From: Guptibacillus spartinae
GTDB lineage: Bacteria > Bacillota > Bacilli > Bacillales > Guptibacillaceae
Assembly (NCBI RefSeq): GCF_028610625.1
Contig: NZ_JAQQWU010000004.1
Coordinates: 124,001 to 188,000 of the forward strand
Direction: 5' to 3'
Length of the DNA: 64,000 nt
In this document: in pieces, positions 50,201-59,300 of the stretch
How the letters are laid out: each line of letters opens with the position of its first letter
Numbering within the stretch: the stretch's first letter is position 1
Position numbers and translations under genes: made by a program
Notes under the pieces: model-generated
What the model saw: the letters and a program-made list of their open reading frames with translations, nothing else
Told to the model about the DNA's origin: nothing
Database searches by the model: none

Positions 50201-52773
50201 TAAAAGACGTTGTGAAAAATAAGATTTCGTTTACGGATGGTCTTATGAAGGATTACAGCGTAACCGTGAAGGATGGCAAGGTTTCTGTCACACTTCCTGC
50301 GATGACGGGTCGTATGCTTGTCGCGGATCAAGGACAGAATTTTGACCTTCCGAAAGCAGCGACTGACTTAAAAGCCACTGCCGGAGAGGGAAATGCTACC
50401 CTTTCATGGACAGGCGATGCGGCGAAATACAAAGTGTATCGCTCAACCCTTCAAGGAGCGATGTATGAAGAAGTGACCGTAACCGATCAGAAAGAAGTAA
50501 CGGTCGATGGATTAACAAACGGGCAGTCTTACTTCTTTGCCGTAACGGCGCTTGATGAAGATGGAAATGAATCAGTGAAGGTAGAAACGACTGAAGCGAC
50601 CATTCCACACATTGAATGGAAAGATGGAAAATATGACATTTCTTCTGTCACTGCCATCGAAGACCAAGTGCTTGATCTGGCAAATACCTTTGATATTGAA
50701 GCAGGTGTGAAAATCGATGGAGCTACGGAATCAGGACTTGCAGAAGGGTTAATTGGCAAGCTTCAAGTGAAACGTGGTGACGGCGAGTGGCACGAGTCGA
50801 AGGCCACATACACAGGCCAAGATGGGGCGTTTAATAAGTTCAAAGCGAATTTCCGTCCGATTGAAAAAGGGACGTATGCGTATCGACTTGCTTTTTCAAC
50901 GGATCGTGGGGTGACTTGGAAAACAACGAACACGGAAGAAGTAACATTTACTCAAAATCAGGATGATACGAAGGCTCCTGCAAATGCGGTGCAACTGGAT
51001 GAGCCACTAAAAGAATCTGGTCAGGTAACGTTAAACTGGAAGCTTGAAGCTGCTGATGGTGCGTACCTTTTAGCCGTTGAGCGGAATGGTGAAACGCTTG
51101 AGTTAATGGATGATGCCGAGGCCATCACCTATACTGATTTCGCTGTAGAGAACGGAAAGACGTATACGTATCGCATCGTGGCGTATGATCAAGCTGGAAA
51201 CCAAACTGCTTCCAATGAGGTAAAGGTAACACCAGATATCGTGATGGTCGACGTAACGTTTAAAGTGCACGCCCCAGAGGATACACCGCTTAGTGCAAAA
51301 GTAACAATGCCAGGCGATCAAAATGGCTGGAGTACGAGTGCGTGGGAAATGTCTCGTAATGGAGCGGTATCTCCAGATTGGGAGATTCAAAAGTCGTTCC
51401 CAGAAGGAACCATTTTAACGTACAAATATGTAAAAGGAGAATCATGGGATCAAGAAGGTCTTGCCGATCACACGCGTAACGATAAGTCAGACGATGATGT
51501 GAGTTATTATGGTTACGGAGCGGAAGGCACGGATCTGAAAGTAACGGTCACAAACCAGGGCAGCAATAAAATGGTCGTTCAAGATGAAATCCTTCGTTGG
51601 ATCGACATGCCAGTGGTCGTCAATTCTCCTGAAAATGGAAGCATTGTAGATGGTGACACGGTTACGTTTAAAGGAAATGCCATTAAAGAAGGAAACCTAA
51701 CAATTAATGGTGAAAAAGTGCCTGTGAATGATGATATGACATTCACTCATGAAGTAAAGCTAGAAAATGGTGAAAATGAAATACCGATTACGATCGAACC
51801 ATCAGAAGAAAACAAATCCGAAATCTTTAAGAACGATGGTGGCGCGATTGGAAAGAACACGAAGAGCTATACGTGGAGCGTAACGTCTAAGGCTGGAGAA
51901 GCGGAAGCGAAGGAGCCTGTGAGGTTGTTTGGAGACAATCGTTATGCGACAGCGGTTGAGATTTCAAAAGAAGGTTGGGAAACTGCGGATACTGTCGTAA
52001 TTGCAAGAGGAGATAACTTTGCGGATGCTCTAGCGGGAGCACCTCTCGCGTATAAAGTAGATGCACCAATTCTGTTAACACGTGAAAAAGGGCTGGAGAA
52101 ATCAGTTATCAACGAAATTAAGCGTCTTGGTGCAAAGAAAGCAATCATTCTTGGCGGAAAATCAGCCGTACCGAAGTTTATTGCTTATCAGTTAGAAGGT
52201 CTTGATCTGAAAGTAAAACGTATCTATGGAGACGACCGTTTTGAAACTGCGGCTAATATTCAGGCAAGCCTTGGTGGGAACCCTGATAAAGCCATTGTTG
52301 CAGATGGAATGAACTTCCCGGATGCTCTTTCCGCCGCATCCTATGCAGCAGAAAATGGTTACCCTATTTTATTTACAAAACAGAATGAAGTTCCAAAAGC
52401 AACCAAAGTTGCGCTTCGTAGCGTTGATCACACGATTGTCGCTGGTGGTGAGGCCGTCATTAGCAAGAAGGTAATGGGGGAGTTACCAGATGCTAAGCGC
52501 TATGCGGGTGAAAATCGTTTTGGAACGGCGGCATCGATCGCTACGGAATTGAATCCATCCAAGCACGTCTTTGTGGCAACAGGCATGGATTTCGCTGATG
52601 CCTTAACAGGAGCCGTTCTTGCGGCGAAGCAAGATGCGGCGATGCTTCTTGTTAAACCGGATGAACTACCTGCTGAAACATCGGAAGCATTGAAAGCGTT
52701 AAAAGCAGATACGTTTACGATCCTTGGTGGCGAAAGTGCTGTTAGTGAGAAGGTTGTAGAGGGGATGAAGTAA
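47263..52773 (+). CDS. Exported GH13 amylase/pullulanase with three CWB2 modules
   Basis: A 1836-residue multidomain enzyme for alpha-glucans. Order: signal peptide (about 1-32); CBM48/E-set-like and pullulanase X25-type starch modules (about 35-450); GH13 barrel (about 454-1010) with nucleophile D736 in GWRLDVANEVD, acid/base E776 in LGEIWDDA and D841 in GSHDTPRA; a fibronectin-III module (about 1030-1115); a second sandwich module; a further FN3; a CBM20-like module (about 1327-1440); a glucodextranase-B-like module (about 1450-1540); three CWB2 repeats (about 1553-1836) for cell-wall attachment. The domain set suggests an amylopullulanase or neopullulanase; exact specificity is not certain. 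cre sites lie upstream. Confidence 0.9.
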   Translation: MKRGNRRRLSLSLVLVLVLQLLAGVIPVAVKAATSPVIDGSSATFIFEGDGSEESVLVAGDFTNWQEGALPLEKVDGVWKVTVDDLTDGLHQYKFIVGDEWMKDPLNPNGSDNSTFTIGKVSDDRIVTLVGDLQDELGASKDWDPAAAETVMEAKGDGFYEFSGELPAGTYEYKVAINQSWGESYGDGGNNLKLTLSEKTKVTFYYHDETHAIANSTTYTPSEKQPRLVGSIQPAINAGEEWSPDQSTALFTDDNFDNVYSFSTSVPKGNYEYKVVLGSQWGEDYPADNAKLNVIEKADITFFFNTKTKEVSTDYSAAGSDGAVSKTSLLHNSWEEAYRAPFGAVPVGKKVTLRLAAKKDDLTKADLYMKNQNTGTSKVVSMEKAATSEGKDYWEAKVTSEEKGLYGYKFIVRDGSAKAEYGEDTKQGAAGKAVDANAELYQLTVFDPGYKTPDWMKEAVVYQIFPDRFNNGNKDNDDAKETARGPEPIEHQEWGELPDNPRLAESGDYNGDGIWSNDFFGGDIEGIQKKLDYIQSLGVNTLYLNPIAKAASNHKYDATDWKTIDPMFGTPEQFKAFTDELEKRNMHLIMDGVFNHVGDDSIYFDRYGKYEVVGAYEYWSRIYDLMNEKGMSEEDAKVEARKQLENEGQTFNDEYGFHNWFNIKNEKVTDENGKERYDYQAWWGYDSLPEIKSIEGDAVDYDSELNNEKFADYIMYDKDSASKSWLTNGASGWRLDVANEVDMEFWREFREELKSEDMAGAGATLKEGEEPLILGEIWDDASKYFLGDQYDSVMNYRFEGAILDFLKNGNAASADEKLMAVQEDYPDEAFHALMNLMGSHDTPRAIYVLGGGTDTYERAEFDPKYDHELGVQRLKLAAVLQMGYPGAPTIYYGDEAGVTGSKDPDDRRTYPWGKENADLVKHYQTTGAVRTEHADLLAYGKLTTLQADGDVYAFARTSKDDAAIIAVNRGNKAQTIELEVKDVVKNKISFTDGLMKDYSVTVKDGKVSVTLPAMTGRMLVADQGQNFDLPKAATDLKATAGEGNATLSWTGDAAKYKVYRSTLQGAMYEEVTVTDQKEVTVDGLTNGQSYFFAVTALDEDGNESVKVETTEATIPHIEWKDGKYDISSVTAIEDQVLDLANTFDIEAGVKIDGATESGLAEGLIGKLQVKRGDGEWHESKATYTGQDGAFNKFKANFRPIEKGTYAYRLAFSTDRGVTWKTTNTEEVTFTQNQDDTKAPANAVQLDEPLKESGQVTLNWKLEAADGAYLLAVERNGETLELMDDAEAITYTDFAVENGKTYTYRIVAYDQAGNQTASNEVKVTPDIVMVDVTFKVHAPEDTPLSAKVTMPGDQNGWSTSAWEMSRNGAVSPDWEIQKSFPEGTILTYKYVKGESWDQEGLADHTRNDKSDDDVSYYGYGAEGTDLKVTVTNQGSNKMVVQDEILRWIDMPVVVNSPENGSIVDGDTVTFKGNAIKEGNLTINGEKVPVNDDMTFTHEVKLENGENEIPITIEPSEENKSEIFKNDGGAIGKNTKSYTWSVTSKAGEAEAKEPVRLFGDNRYATAVEISKEGWETADTVVIARGDNFADALAGAPLAYKVDAPILLTREKGLEKSVINEIKRLGAKKAIILGGKSAVPKFIAYQLEGLDLKVKRIYGDDRFETAANIQASLGGNPDKAIVADGMNFPDALSAASYAAENGYPILFTKQNEVPKATKVALRSVDHTIVAGGEAVISKKVMGELPDAKRYAGENRFGTAASIATELNPSKHVFVATGMDFADALTGAVLAAKQDAAMLLVKPDELPAETSEALKALKADTFTILGGESAVSEKVVEGMK

Positions 52774-52780
52774 TAATGTG

Positions 52781-52804
52781 GGGGTCAGGCTCGTGCCTGA
52801 CCCC
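52781..52804. repeat. REP-like palindrome A
   Basis: GGGGTCAGGC and GCCTGACCCC arms around TCGT. The same palindrome recurs at 52925 and 54971, flanking a RAYT-type transposase gene. Confidence 0.85.
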
Positions 52805-52822
52805 ATCAAAAGACAAAACCTT

Positions 52823-52856
52823 AAAAGTGTCCGCCTCAGGCGGACACTTTTTTTGT
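52823..52856 (+). terminator. Terminator after the amylase gene
   Basis: AAAAGTGTCCGCC and GGCGGACACTTT form a very stable stem with a short loop and TTTTTTT tail. Confidence 0.9.
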
Positions 52857-52924
52857 GCAGATCTTTCTCTAAAATGCTTAAGAAGCTATAAGGTATAAGG
52901 GGTTTGAGAGGAAAAAAGAGTCAG

Positions 52925-52948
52925 GGGGTCAGGTTCGAACCTGACCCC
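52925..52948. repeat. REP-like palindrome B
   Basis: GGGGTCAGG and CCTGACCCC arms around TTCGAA, 120 bases after copy A's end and 173 bases upstream of the transposase. Confidence 0.85.
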
Positions 52949-53120
52949 ATCCAAACTCCCCCTATTACCTCACCCTCTATTTTCCTTCAAAACAACCAAA
53001 AAATATTTCTGAATAATTTATTAATTTACTATTCCCAAATTCTAGAAAAGTGGTATACTACAATTATCACCCCCGATATAGTAGAAATTCCCCATTTTCC
53101 TTTCTAGAGGAGCAATTCGA

Positions 53121-53696
53121 ATGGCTCGAAAACAACGAATCTGGTTTCCAGGTGCAAAGTATCACATTACCTGCCGTGGAAATCGAAAGGCGTCACTGTT
53201 TGAAGAACAAACTGATCGATTAAAGTATTTTCAAATTCTAGAACACGCTCGTCTCGCTTTTCCGTTTCGCCTACACGTATACTGTCTCATGACTAACCAT
53301 GTGCATCTCTCCATTGAAACCTTCGATCATCCCCCTGGTGAAATCATGAAAGTGATCAACTCCAACTATGCTAGATATTTCAACGACAAATATGAGTACA
53401 CAGGCCATGTCTTCCAAGGTCGCTATAATGCTGAACTGCTTGATTCAATTGATTATGAAATAGACGTTAGTAAATATATTCACCTTAATCCAGTGAAAGC
53501 CCGGATGGTAGCAAAACCAGCGGACTATTTGTGGAGCAGTTACCATGCTTATATTTCATATCAAAAGAATCCTTATGTTCACCCTGACTACATACTCTCA
53601 CTATTTCAAAAACCTTCACGGGAAGCTTATCAGCGCTATGTCGAAAACGAAGACCCAACTTTACCTCCAGATCTACTAAAACAATTGCCGCAGTAA
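53121..53696 (+). CDS. REP-associated tyrosine transposase (RAYT, Y1 family)
   Basis: A 191-residue Y1-type HUH nuclease. It has the HUH metal motif in TNHVHLSIE (H60, H62), and the catalytic tyrosine about Y119 in SKYIHLNPVKARM. Start RIWFPGAKYHITCRGNRK is typical of the family. RAYTs are single-copy domesticated relatives of IS200/IS605 transposases that act on REP palindromes, and three copies of such a palindrome surround this gene. It lacks IS left and right ends of the classical IS200 type as far as I can see. ATG 53121 follows GAGGAGC. Confidence 0.88.
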   Translation: MARKQRIWFPGAKYHITCRGNRKASLFEEQTDRLKYFQILEHARLAFPFRLHVYCLMTNHVHLSIETFDHPPGEIMKVINSNYARYFNDKYEYTGHVFQGRYNAELLDSIDYEIDVSKYIHLNPVKARMVAKPADYLWSSYHAYISYQKNPYVHPDYILSLFQKPSREAYQRYVENEDPTLPPDLLKQLPQ

Positions 53697-53732
53697 AAAC
53701 ACTAGAATGAATAACGAAAGAGAAGTGAATGA

Positions 53733-54590
53733 ATGGAGCACTGGATCTGGCTAAGTTCCCTTCCTTACGTGGGCCCAGTTACCCAAAAGAAACTACTGGC
53801 CACTTTCGGAACTCCGGAACGAGTCTATGAGGCCTCTCCGTCTGAACTCAAGGAAACAAAAATTTCTCATCGTGCTTATGAATCTATCTTAAACGCACGA
53901 TCGCTTGAGAAACCAAAGCGCATTCTTGAACTCGTTCAGCAAAAGGAGATCTGGCTACTACCCCGGGATGACCCGCTTTACCCAAGTTACGCCAAAAATG
54001 TTGCTGAATCGCCTGTTCTTTTGTATTACAAAGGCCAAATTAGGCCGAATCTTCCTTCTGTTGCCATCGTTGGTTCTCGCTCTTGTTCCGATCACGCACG
54101 GCGTGCTGCAAAGGAGTTATCCACCAGACTCTCAAGCCTGAGCATCCCTGTTGTTAGCGGACTCGCGAAAGGAATCGATGAAGCTGCTCACGCTGCCTGC
54201 CTCGCAAATCGTGGGCAACCGATTGGAATAGTTGCACATGGTGTTGACAACTGTTACCCGAAAGAGCACCGCTCGCTCTACGAAGCAGTTCTAAATGAAG
54301 GCGCTGTCATATCGCAGTATCCACCTGGCACAGCACCTACACCAAAGCAATTTATTCAGCGAAACGCGCTAATCAGTGCATGGTCAAGTCACGTAGTGAT
54401 TATGGAAGCTAACGTGAAAAGTGGTGCGATGACGACCGCTCACTTCGCTCGAAAGCAAGCAAGAGAAGTCTTTGTACTCATAAGTAAGGACGCTCGATTT
54501 AGGCAGGGAACAAACTGTCTAACAAAACAAGGTATACGCCCTTATTATAGCTTTCAATCGATTGAAAAAGAATTCAACAAATTCTCTTAA
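53733..54590 (+). CDS. DprA/Smf-like DNA-processing protein
   Basis: A 285-residue protein of the DprA family, which loads RecA on incoming single-stranded DNA during transformation. An N-terminal helical domain (about 1-80) includes LPYVGPVTQKKLLATFGTPE. The Rossmann-like DprA domain (about 90-280) has AIVGSRSCSDHARRAAKELS, GLAKGIDEAAHAACL and QRNALISAWSSHVVIMEA. It lies 36 bases after the RAYT gene. The usual Bacillus dprA sits next to topA, so this is probably an extra paralogue carried with the REP/RAYT block. ATG 53733 has only a weak ribosome binding site. Confidence 0.82.
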   Translation: MEHWIWLSSLPYVGPVTQKKLLATFGTPERVYEASPSELKETKISHRAYESILNARSLEKPKRILELVQQKEIWLLPRDDPLYPSYAKNVAESPVLLYYKGQIRPNLPSVAIVGSRSCSDHARRAAKELSTRLSSLSIPVVSGLAKGIDEAAHAACLANRGQPIGIVAHGVDNCYPKEHRSLYEAVLNEGAVISQYPPGTAPTPKQFIQRNALISAWSSHVVIMEANVKSGAMTTAHFARKQAREVFVLISKDARFRQGTNCLTKQGIRPYYSFQSIEKEFNKFS

Positions 54591-54725
54591 ACTGTTAACG
54601 ACCCCTCGCAAGTTTTCCGTGATTTGATCCCTCAAGGATCTTCAAGAACATCTACCCAACTAGAGCATGATGGATCCAACCCATCAGGGATGAGATGTAA
54701 GATAGAAGAAGATAAACCTGCCTCT

Positions 54726-54763
54726 AAACCACCTGATCGAGCCATCGATCGGGTGGTTTTTCT
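54726..54763 (+). terminator. Strong hairpin downstream of dprA-like gene
   Basis: A continuous 15-bp stem (AACCACC-TGATCGA with TCGATCG-GGTGGTT, one G-T pair) with a GCCA loop is followed by TTTTTC. It is 135 bases past the dprA stop, so it may end that transcript or a small RNA upstream of it. Confidence 0.75.
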
Positions 54764-54970
54764 TATGGATAAGCAAAGATCGAAAACTAGTTCTTTAGGC
54801 TTGTACATCAGCGGATTAATAAAACGTACTTAACAAGTAAATCTATTGTCATATACTAAATTTATTAATTCTTTACAATAAAATAGGTTTCATCCAGACT
54901 GCGTTTCAAATCGAGAGGTGTCCCGTCATCGAGGACAAAAGCCGTGGAAATAGGGGTTTTGTCTTTGGAG

Positions 54971-54994
54971 GGGGTCAGGCTCGAACCTGACCCC
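54971..54994. repeat. REP-like palindrome C
   Basis: GGGGTCAGGCTC-GAACCTGACCCC, near identical to copies A and B, 130 bases upstream of the exported nuclease gene. The three copies thus bracket the RAYT-dprA pair. Confidence 0.85.
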
Positions 54995-55127
54995 CTTCCA
55001 AAATGTAAGCGCATTCTAAATTTAGACAATTTACGCTATTTTTACACATATGAGTCAAAAGTTATTGTATACTGACAATTGGTGGTACTATCACCAAAAT
55101 TCGACTACATATCCGGGGGGATGAAAT

Positions 55128-58100
55128 TTGAAACGAAAGCCAACCAGTCGTTTTATTAGCTTTGCGCTAATATTCTCAATGGTTCTTAGTTTTTTTGCGG
55201 CTCCTGTTTCTCAGTATGCTTCAGCAGCTGAAGAGACGTTTCAAGACTTAATTATTTCAGAGTACATTGAAGGTGGGGGCTATAACAAAGCACTTGAACT
55301 TTACAATGGAACAGGAAATGAAATTGATTTAGCAAATTACACTCTTGAACTCTACTCCAATGGGGAGACAGCTCCTAAGTATTCTTTACCTCTAGAAGGA
55401 AAACTTGCTGATGGAGAAGTGTTTGTCCTAGCCCACGATCAATCGATTCAGCCTATTTTAGATCAGGCTGATGTAACGAATCAATCCGTTGTGAATTTTA
55501 ATGGAAATGATGTTGTTGTCCTCAAAGAAACAGACGCAGTCATTGATTCTATTGGACAAATTGGTTCAGATGCTGATTTTGCAAAAGATATGACGTTTGT
55601 TCGTAAAGAGTCAGTTACATCTGGCGATACAGATGCGACTGATGCAGTTGACATGACGCAAGAATGGACTCAATACGAAAAAGACACAACAGACTACCTC
55701 GGTGCCCACCTCTCTGACGGCACAGCTCCAGACCCTGACCCAGAGCCAGAACCAGAACCAGAACTCTCAACCATTACTAATGCAAGAGAAGCAGCAAACG
55801 GTACACCAGTAAAAATTAAAGGAACGGCGACTGCAGCCTTTGAAACAGGTGGCCAAACCAACCTATTTATCCAGGATGACACTGCTGCCATTGTTGTACG
55901 TGCTGCAGGTATTACAGCTCAGCCTGGTGATGAAGTAACAGTAGAAGGCAAGATGTCGGCTTATTACGGCATGCAGCAAATTCAAACAGACGCTTCAAAA
56001 GTCGTAACGACAACAGAAGACAAAGGCATCCCGTCCCCTCAATCACTCGTATCCACTGATCTTTCTCAAGAAAACGGTGAACAGCATGAAGCTGCATTCA
56101 CACAATTTAATGATGTTTCAATTAAATCAGTCGACAGCAATGGTAATTTCACTGCTGAAGATGCTTCAGGCGAATTTGTTATTAAGCCAATAGACAAATC
56201 GCTTCTTGAAGTAGGAAAAAACTATGAAATTCTTAAAGGCGTCATCGACTACAACTTTGATGAGTACAAACTCGTTCCTCGTAGCGCAGCTGACGTCATC
56301 GAGAAAGCTTTCTCAGTAACAGCAAACCCTGCCTCAGGATCTGTTATTGAAGGCACAATGGTCACTCTTTCAACAGCAGAAGAAGGCGCAACCGTACATT
56401 ACACAACAGACGGTAGCGAACCTACGGCTGAAAGTGCAGAGTACACAGCACCCATCGAGCTAACAGAAGACATAACCGTAAAAGCTGTGGCCGTAAAAGA
56501 CGATATGACAAGTGAAGTGGCGACATTTAACTACACTGTCCTAAAGTCAGCTAACGGCATTAGCATTCATGACATTCAAGGTGCAGGCCACACTTCTCCT
56601 TATGATGGAAAAGCGGTAACGAAAATTGCTGGGATCGTCACAGCAAAAGACGGCAATAACGCTTTCTTTATGCAAGAAGAAAACCCTGACGACAACATTG
56701 CCACTTCAGAAGGAATCTTTGTTTACAAAAGCGGCGGCGCTGGCGTAAACGTTGGTGACAAAGTAGAAGTAGACGGTCAGGTAAAAGAGTATCGTGAAGA
56801 AGGCTACAGTGATGCAAATGACCTTCTTACAACTGAAATCTCAGCTACAAATGTAGCGGTCACCTCTTCAAGTAACGCATTACCAGAGGCAATTGTGATT
56901 GGCGAAGACCGCACACCGCCAACAGAAATCATAGAAGATGATGAAATGCAGTCATTCGATCCTGAAACTGACGGACTGGACTTTTATGAAAGTCTTGAAG
57001 GCATGCTTATTGAGATTCCAGATGCTACGGTAACAGGTCCAGTGAAATACGATGAGCTTCCTGTCTACGTGAACGCTAGTGAAGACCAGCTGTTCACTCG
57101 TGCAAATGGCCTTTTGCTAACAGCAGACGATGCGAACCCAGAGCGTCTTCTTATTGACGTTGATGGCCTTGATATTGACGTTGCAACAGGGGATCGACTT
57201 GACGGATCCGTAACTGGAAACGTGAGCTACGATTATAGCAACTTCAAAATTCGTCCAACTGGAACGTTCCCTTCTGTTATTGAAGGTGACACAGAACGTG
57301 AAGTCACAACATTAAAATCGTCAACAGGTGATCTCACAATTGCTTCCTACAACATTGAAAACTACTACCCTGGTGTTGGGGAAGAGAAAACAGGAAAAAT
57401 TGCTGAATCGATTGTAAAGAACATGAAAACACCTGATATTGTCGGTTTGGTTGAAGTACAAGATAACAACGGCCCAACAGATGACGGCACGACAAGTGCA
57501 AACGAATCTTATGAAGCGATTATTAAAGCGATTGAAGAAGCAGGCGGCCCGACATACAAGTTTACTGAAATTGCACCTGCAGATAAAACAGATGGAGGAC
57601 AGCCGGGAGGAAACATTCGCGTTGGGTTCATCTACAACCCAGAACGCGTAGACTTCCCTGAGAAAAAATCTGGTGATGCAACAACTTCAGTTGGCGTCGA
57701 TGAAAATGGACTAACGCTGAACCCTGGACGTATTGATCCAACAAATGAAGCTTTTGATGATTCCCGTAAATCACTTGCAGCAGAATTTGAATTTAATGGT
57801 GAAAAAGTCGTCGTTGTAGCAAACCATTTTAACTCAAAAGGCGGAGATGGCGCACTCTTTGGCGCTGATCACCCTGTCGTTTTAGGAAGTGAAGTACAGC
57901 GTGTGAAACAGGCTTCTGTTTTAAACAACTTCGTAAATGACGTCGTGACGAAAATGGATAATGGCAACGTTGTTGTTCTTGGTGACTTGAATGACTTTGA
58001 ATTTTCGAAGCCAATTCAAACGCTTGAAGGCGACGTACTAACGAATATGGTCAAAAAGCTTCCAACAGAGCAACGCTACTCCTACAACTATCAAGGAAAT

Positions 58101-59117
58101 GCGCAAGTGCTCGATCATATTCTCGTATCGAACAATCTAGCAAAACGTACGATGATTGATAGCATTAACATTAACTCTGATTTTAGTGAAGCAGATGGAC
58201 GCGCAAGTGACCATGATCCAATGCTTGCGAAGATTCAAATGGAAAACAGCGTGGACCGTACTTCAGGAGAAACGCGTTATGAGACAGCAGTTGAAATTTC
58301 GAAAAAAGGTTGGGAAAGTGCTGATACTGTTGTAATTGCAAGAGGCGATGAGTTCCCAGATGCTTTAGCAGGAGCACCGCTTGCATACAAATATGATGCG
58401 CCAATCCTTTTAACCGAACAAAACAAATTAAACACAGCTGTTAAGAAAGAAATTAAACGTCTTGGTGCGAAGAAAGCGATCGTTCTTGGTGGAACATCTG
58501 CCATTTCTTCTTACGCCGAATATGAACTAAAAGGTCTTGGTCTAGAAGTAGATCGTATCGGAGGAGCAACCCGTTATGAAACAGCTGTGAACATTGCAGC
58601 GAAGCTTGACGGGACGCCTGAAAAATCGATCTTGGCGAATGCCTTTAATTTCCCAGATGCCCTTTCAGTTGCTTCATATGCATCGAAAAATGGTTACCCA
58701 ATCGTGCTAACAGATGACGATAAACTTCCAGCTGTTTCGAAGAAAATTTTAAACACAACAGATGAGCAAATCGTTGTTGGTGGAGAAAGTGCAATCAATG
58801 AAAAAATCAAAAATAGTCTTTCAAATGCGGTTCGCATTAGCGGAGATAACCGCTATGCAACGTCAGCTGCTATCGCAACTATGCTAACGCCTGATGCAGA
58901 TACAGCGATTGTGGCTACTGGTGTGAAATTTGCGGATGCCCTTTCTGGTTCTGTCCTTGCAGCAAAAGAAGATGCAGCGATCCTTCTTGTGAAGAAAGAT
59001 GAAGTTCCTGAGAAAATTTCAGAAGCAATTGACGAAAATGACATTCATAACTTCCATATCCTCGGCGGTGCTAACGCTGTAAGTGATGATGTTATGAACG
59101 ATCTAAAGAACAACTAA
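55128..59117 (+). CDS. Exported multidomain nuclease with three CWB2 modules
   Basis: A 1329-residue secreted nuclease. Order: signal peptide (about 1-34); lamin-tail domain (about 36-160, QDLIISEYIEGGGYNKALEL); Asp/Glu/Pro linker; an OB-fold domain (about 214-395); a chitobiase-C-like Ig module (HYTTDGSEPT); a second OB-like region (about 480-715); the endonuclease/exonuclease/phosphatase domain (about 735-1040) with IASYNIENYYPG, GLVEVQDN, NHFNSKGGD, VVLGDLNDFE and ASDHDPM; three CWB2 modules (1042-1329). The design recalls YhcR and ExeM-type extracellular DNases. The start is TTG 55128 after GGGGGGATG. With the next gene it could digest environmental DNA or RNA. Confidence 0.9.
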   Translation: MKRKPTSRFISFALIFSMVLSFFAAPVSQYASAAEETFQDLIISEYIEGGGYNKALELYNGTGNEIDLANYTLELYSNGETAPKYSLPLEGKLADGEVFVLAHDQSIQPILDQADVTNQSVVNFNGNDVVVLKETDAVIDSIGQIGSDADFAKDMTFVRKESVTSGDTDATDAVDMTQEWTQYEKDTTDYLGAHLSDGTAPDPDPEPEPEPELSTITNAREAANGTPVKIKGTATAAFETGGQTNLFIQDDTAAIVVRAAGITAQPGDEVTVEGKMSAYYGMQQIQTDASKVVTTTEDKGIPSPQSLVSTDLSQENGEQHEAAFTQFNDVSIKSVDSNGNFTAEDASGEFVIKPIDKSLLEVGKNYEILKGVIDYNFDEYKLVPRSAADVIEKAFSVTANPASGSVIEGTMVTLSTAEEGATVHYTTDGSEPTAESAEYTAPIELTEDITVKAVAVKDDMTSEVATFNYTVLKSANGISIHDIQGAGHTSPYDGKAVTKIAGIVTAKDGNNAFFMQEENPDDNIATSEGIFVYKSGGAGVNVGDKVEVDGQVKEYREEGYSDANDLLTTEISATNVAVTSSSNALPEAIVIGEDRTPPTEIIEDDEMQSFDPETDGLDFYESLEGMLIEIPDATVTGPVKYDELPVYVNASEDQLFTRANGLLLTADDANPERLLIDVDGLDIDVATGDRLDGSVTGNVSYDYSNFKIRPTGTFPSVIEGDTEREVTTLKSSTGDLTIASYNIENYYPGVGEEKTGKIAESIVKNMKTPDIVGLVEVQDNNGPTDDGTTSANESYEAIIKAIEEAGGPTYKFTEIAPADKTDGGQPGGNIRVGFIYNPERVDFPEKKSGDATTSVGVDENGLTLNPGRIDPTNEAFDDSRKSLAAEFEFNGEKVVVVANHFNSKGGDGALFGADHPVVLGSEVQRVKQASVLNNFVNDVVTKMDNGNVVVLGDLNDFEFSKPIQTLEGDVLTNMVKKLPTEQRYSYNYQGNAQVLDHILVSNNLAKRTMIDSININSDFSEADGRASDHDPMLAKIQMENSVDRTSGETRYETAVEISKKGWESADTVVIARGDEFPDALAGAPLAYKYDAPILLTEQNKLNTAVKKEIKRLGAKKAIVLGGTSAISSYAEYELKGLGLEVDRIGGATRYETAVNIAAKLDGTPEKSILANAFNFPDALSVASYASKNGYPIVLTDDDKLPAVSKKILNTTDEQIVVGGESAINEKIKNSLSNAVRISGDNRYATSAAIATMLTPDADTAIVATGVKFADALSGSVLAAKEDAAILLVKKDEVPEKISEAIDENDIHNFHILGGANAVSDDVMNDLKNN

Positions 59118-59126
59118 AGTAAGGAT

Positions 59127-59155
59127 AGGGCGGAACTTCTCCGCCTTCTCCTTTT
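59127..59155 (+). terminator. Terminator after nuclease gene
   Basis: GGCGGA and TCCGCC form a 6-bp stem followed by TTCTCCTTTT; moderate strength. Confidence 0.55.
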
Positions 59156-59235
59156 CTACGAAACTAGTTATAAAGTAATGTTTTGAATTTGTTAATTATT
59201 GTGACAAAAAGGACCATTCACCTAGTAGTCTAGGA

Positions 59236-59241
59236 TATAAT
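59236..59241 (+). promoter_or_regulatory. -10 element of the 5'-nucleotidase gene
   Basis: A perfect TATAAT lies 60 bases before the ATG; the -35 at normal spacing is weak. Confidence 0.4.
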
Positions 59242-59300
59242 GAAAATCGCGGAGACAATCCGACAAAATTTGAGTATTCGAAAGGGAAGGGATTACGTAC

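Larger units (their letters stand above)
54591..55127. other. Gene-poor gap upstream of nuclease gene
   Basis: 537 bases. It contains the long hairpin at 54726-54763 and REP-like palindrome C. The first 130 bases after dprA contain another small stem (GATGG/CCATC near 54668-54685), but I see no gene or known RNA family. A small open frame (54624-54833) runs through the hairpin and is not convincing. Confidence 0.5.

Noticed and set aside
52904-53107. Open frame of 67 codons upstream of the RAYT gene
   Set aside because: It translates the REP palindrome itself and has low coding quality.
54624-54833. Open frame of 69 codons downstream of the dprA-like gene
   Set aside because: It reads through the strong 15-bp terminator hairpin, has no ribosome binding site and its composition is not protein-like.
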